Below, piece after piece: positions 5,163-5,209 of a DNA stretch of 5,209 bases. Both the position numbers and the translations under genes were made by a program. This DNA is from Spartobacteria bacterium (GTDB taxonomy: Bacteria; Verrucomicrobiota; Verrucomicrobiia; Chthoniobacterales; Chthoniobacteraceae): contig JANXZI010000474.1 of NCBI GenBank assembly GCA_025355595.1, positions 1-5,209 of the forward strand, written 5' to 3'. The first letter of the stretch is position 1. Every line of letters begins with the position of its first letter. Below the pieces are notes generated by a model. The model was given only the letters and a program-made list of their open reading frames with translations. It was not told the DNA's origin and ran no database searches.

Positions 5163-5209
5163 ATGATCCGCCTCATTTCTTTTATTGCAGGCGCGGTCTT
5201 CGGCGGAGG
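5163..5209 (+). CDS. Start of an unidentified protein with a hydrophobic N-terminus (cut by right window edge)
   Basis: An ATG eight bases after the isomerase stop codon opens a frame of 15 complete codons, MIRLISFIAGAVFGG, which runs off the window. One basic residue followed by a hydrophobic stretch looks like a signal peptide or first membrane segment. The close spacing suggests it is in the same operon as the isomerase. The short leader GTAAAATTAACA is AT-rich and has no Shine-Dalgarno. The visible part is too short to assign a family, and it could still prove not to be a gene. Confidence 0.5.
   Translation, partial: MIRLISFIAGAVFGG

Noticed and set aside
4009..5163. 384-codon open frame on the minus strand opposite the kinase and isomerase genes
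   Set aside because: Antisense to two clear enzyme genes, with the same His/Arg/Ala-rich shadow composition and no motif.

Overview
The window is GC-rich bacterial chromosomal DNA, densely packed with genes on both strands. It shows no RNA genes, CRISPR array or insertion sequence. The gene content (FtsK-type translocase, sigma-54, ROK sugar kinase, GmhA-like sugar isomerase, small exported proteins) suggests a Gram-negative-type bacterium. The sequence style (high GC, few Shine-Dalgarno sites, ROK kinase beginning with EIGGTK) reminds me of Verrucomicrobiota or a relative, but this is a guess and nothing here proves it.

Layout. On the minus strand, reading leftward from about 1973, are two small exported coiled-coil proteins of unknown function (1973-1719 and 1722-1456, joined by an ATGA stop/start overlap). 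They are followed by the N-terminal 448 residues of an FtsK/SpoIIIE DNA translocase (start at 1346, running off the left edge just before the expected Walker A motif). A strong GC-rich hairpin lies over the stop codon of the second small gene, between it and ftsK. On the plus strand, reading rightward, are rpoN (sigma-54, 2096-3502), a ROK-family sugar kinase (3551-4483), a GmhA-like SIS-domain sugar-phosphate isomerase (4585-5154) and the first 15 codons of another protein (from 5163).

The two gene groups diverge from a 122-base intergenic region (1974-2095). It contains a near-perfect -24/-12 sigma-54 promoter (TGGCAC-N5-TTGCT, 2030-2045) pointing at rpoN itself, which suggests that sigma-54 transcribes its own gene in this organism. 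This is the most interesting regulatory observation.

The rpoN neighbourhood is not the common lptB-rpoN-hpf-ptsN arrangement. It is instead flanked by the small exported-protein pair and a kinase/isomerase pair that plausibly acts in sugar-phosphate or heptose metabolism. I saw no clearly new multi-gene system. The least explained part is the small coiled-coil protein pair. Several long open frames opposite rpoN, the kinase and ftsK are artefacts of GC-rich coding DNA and were left out.
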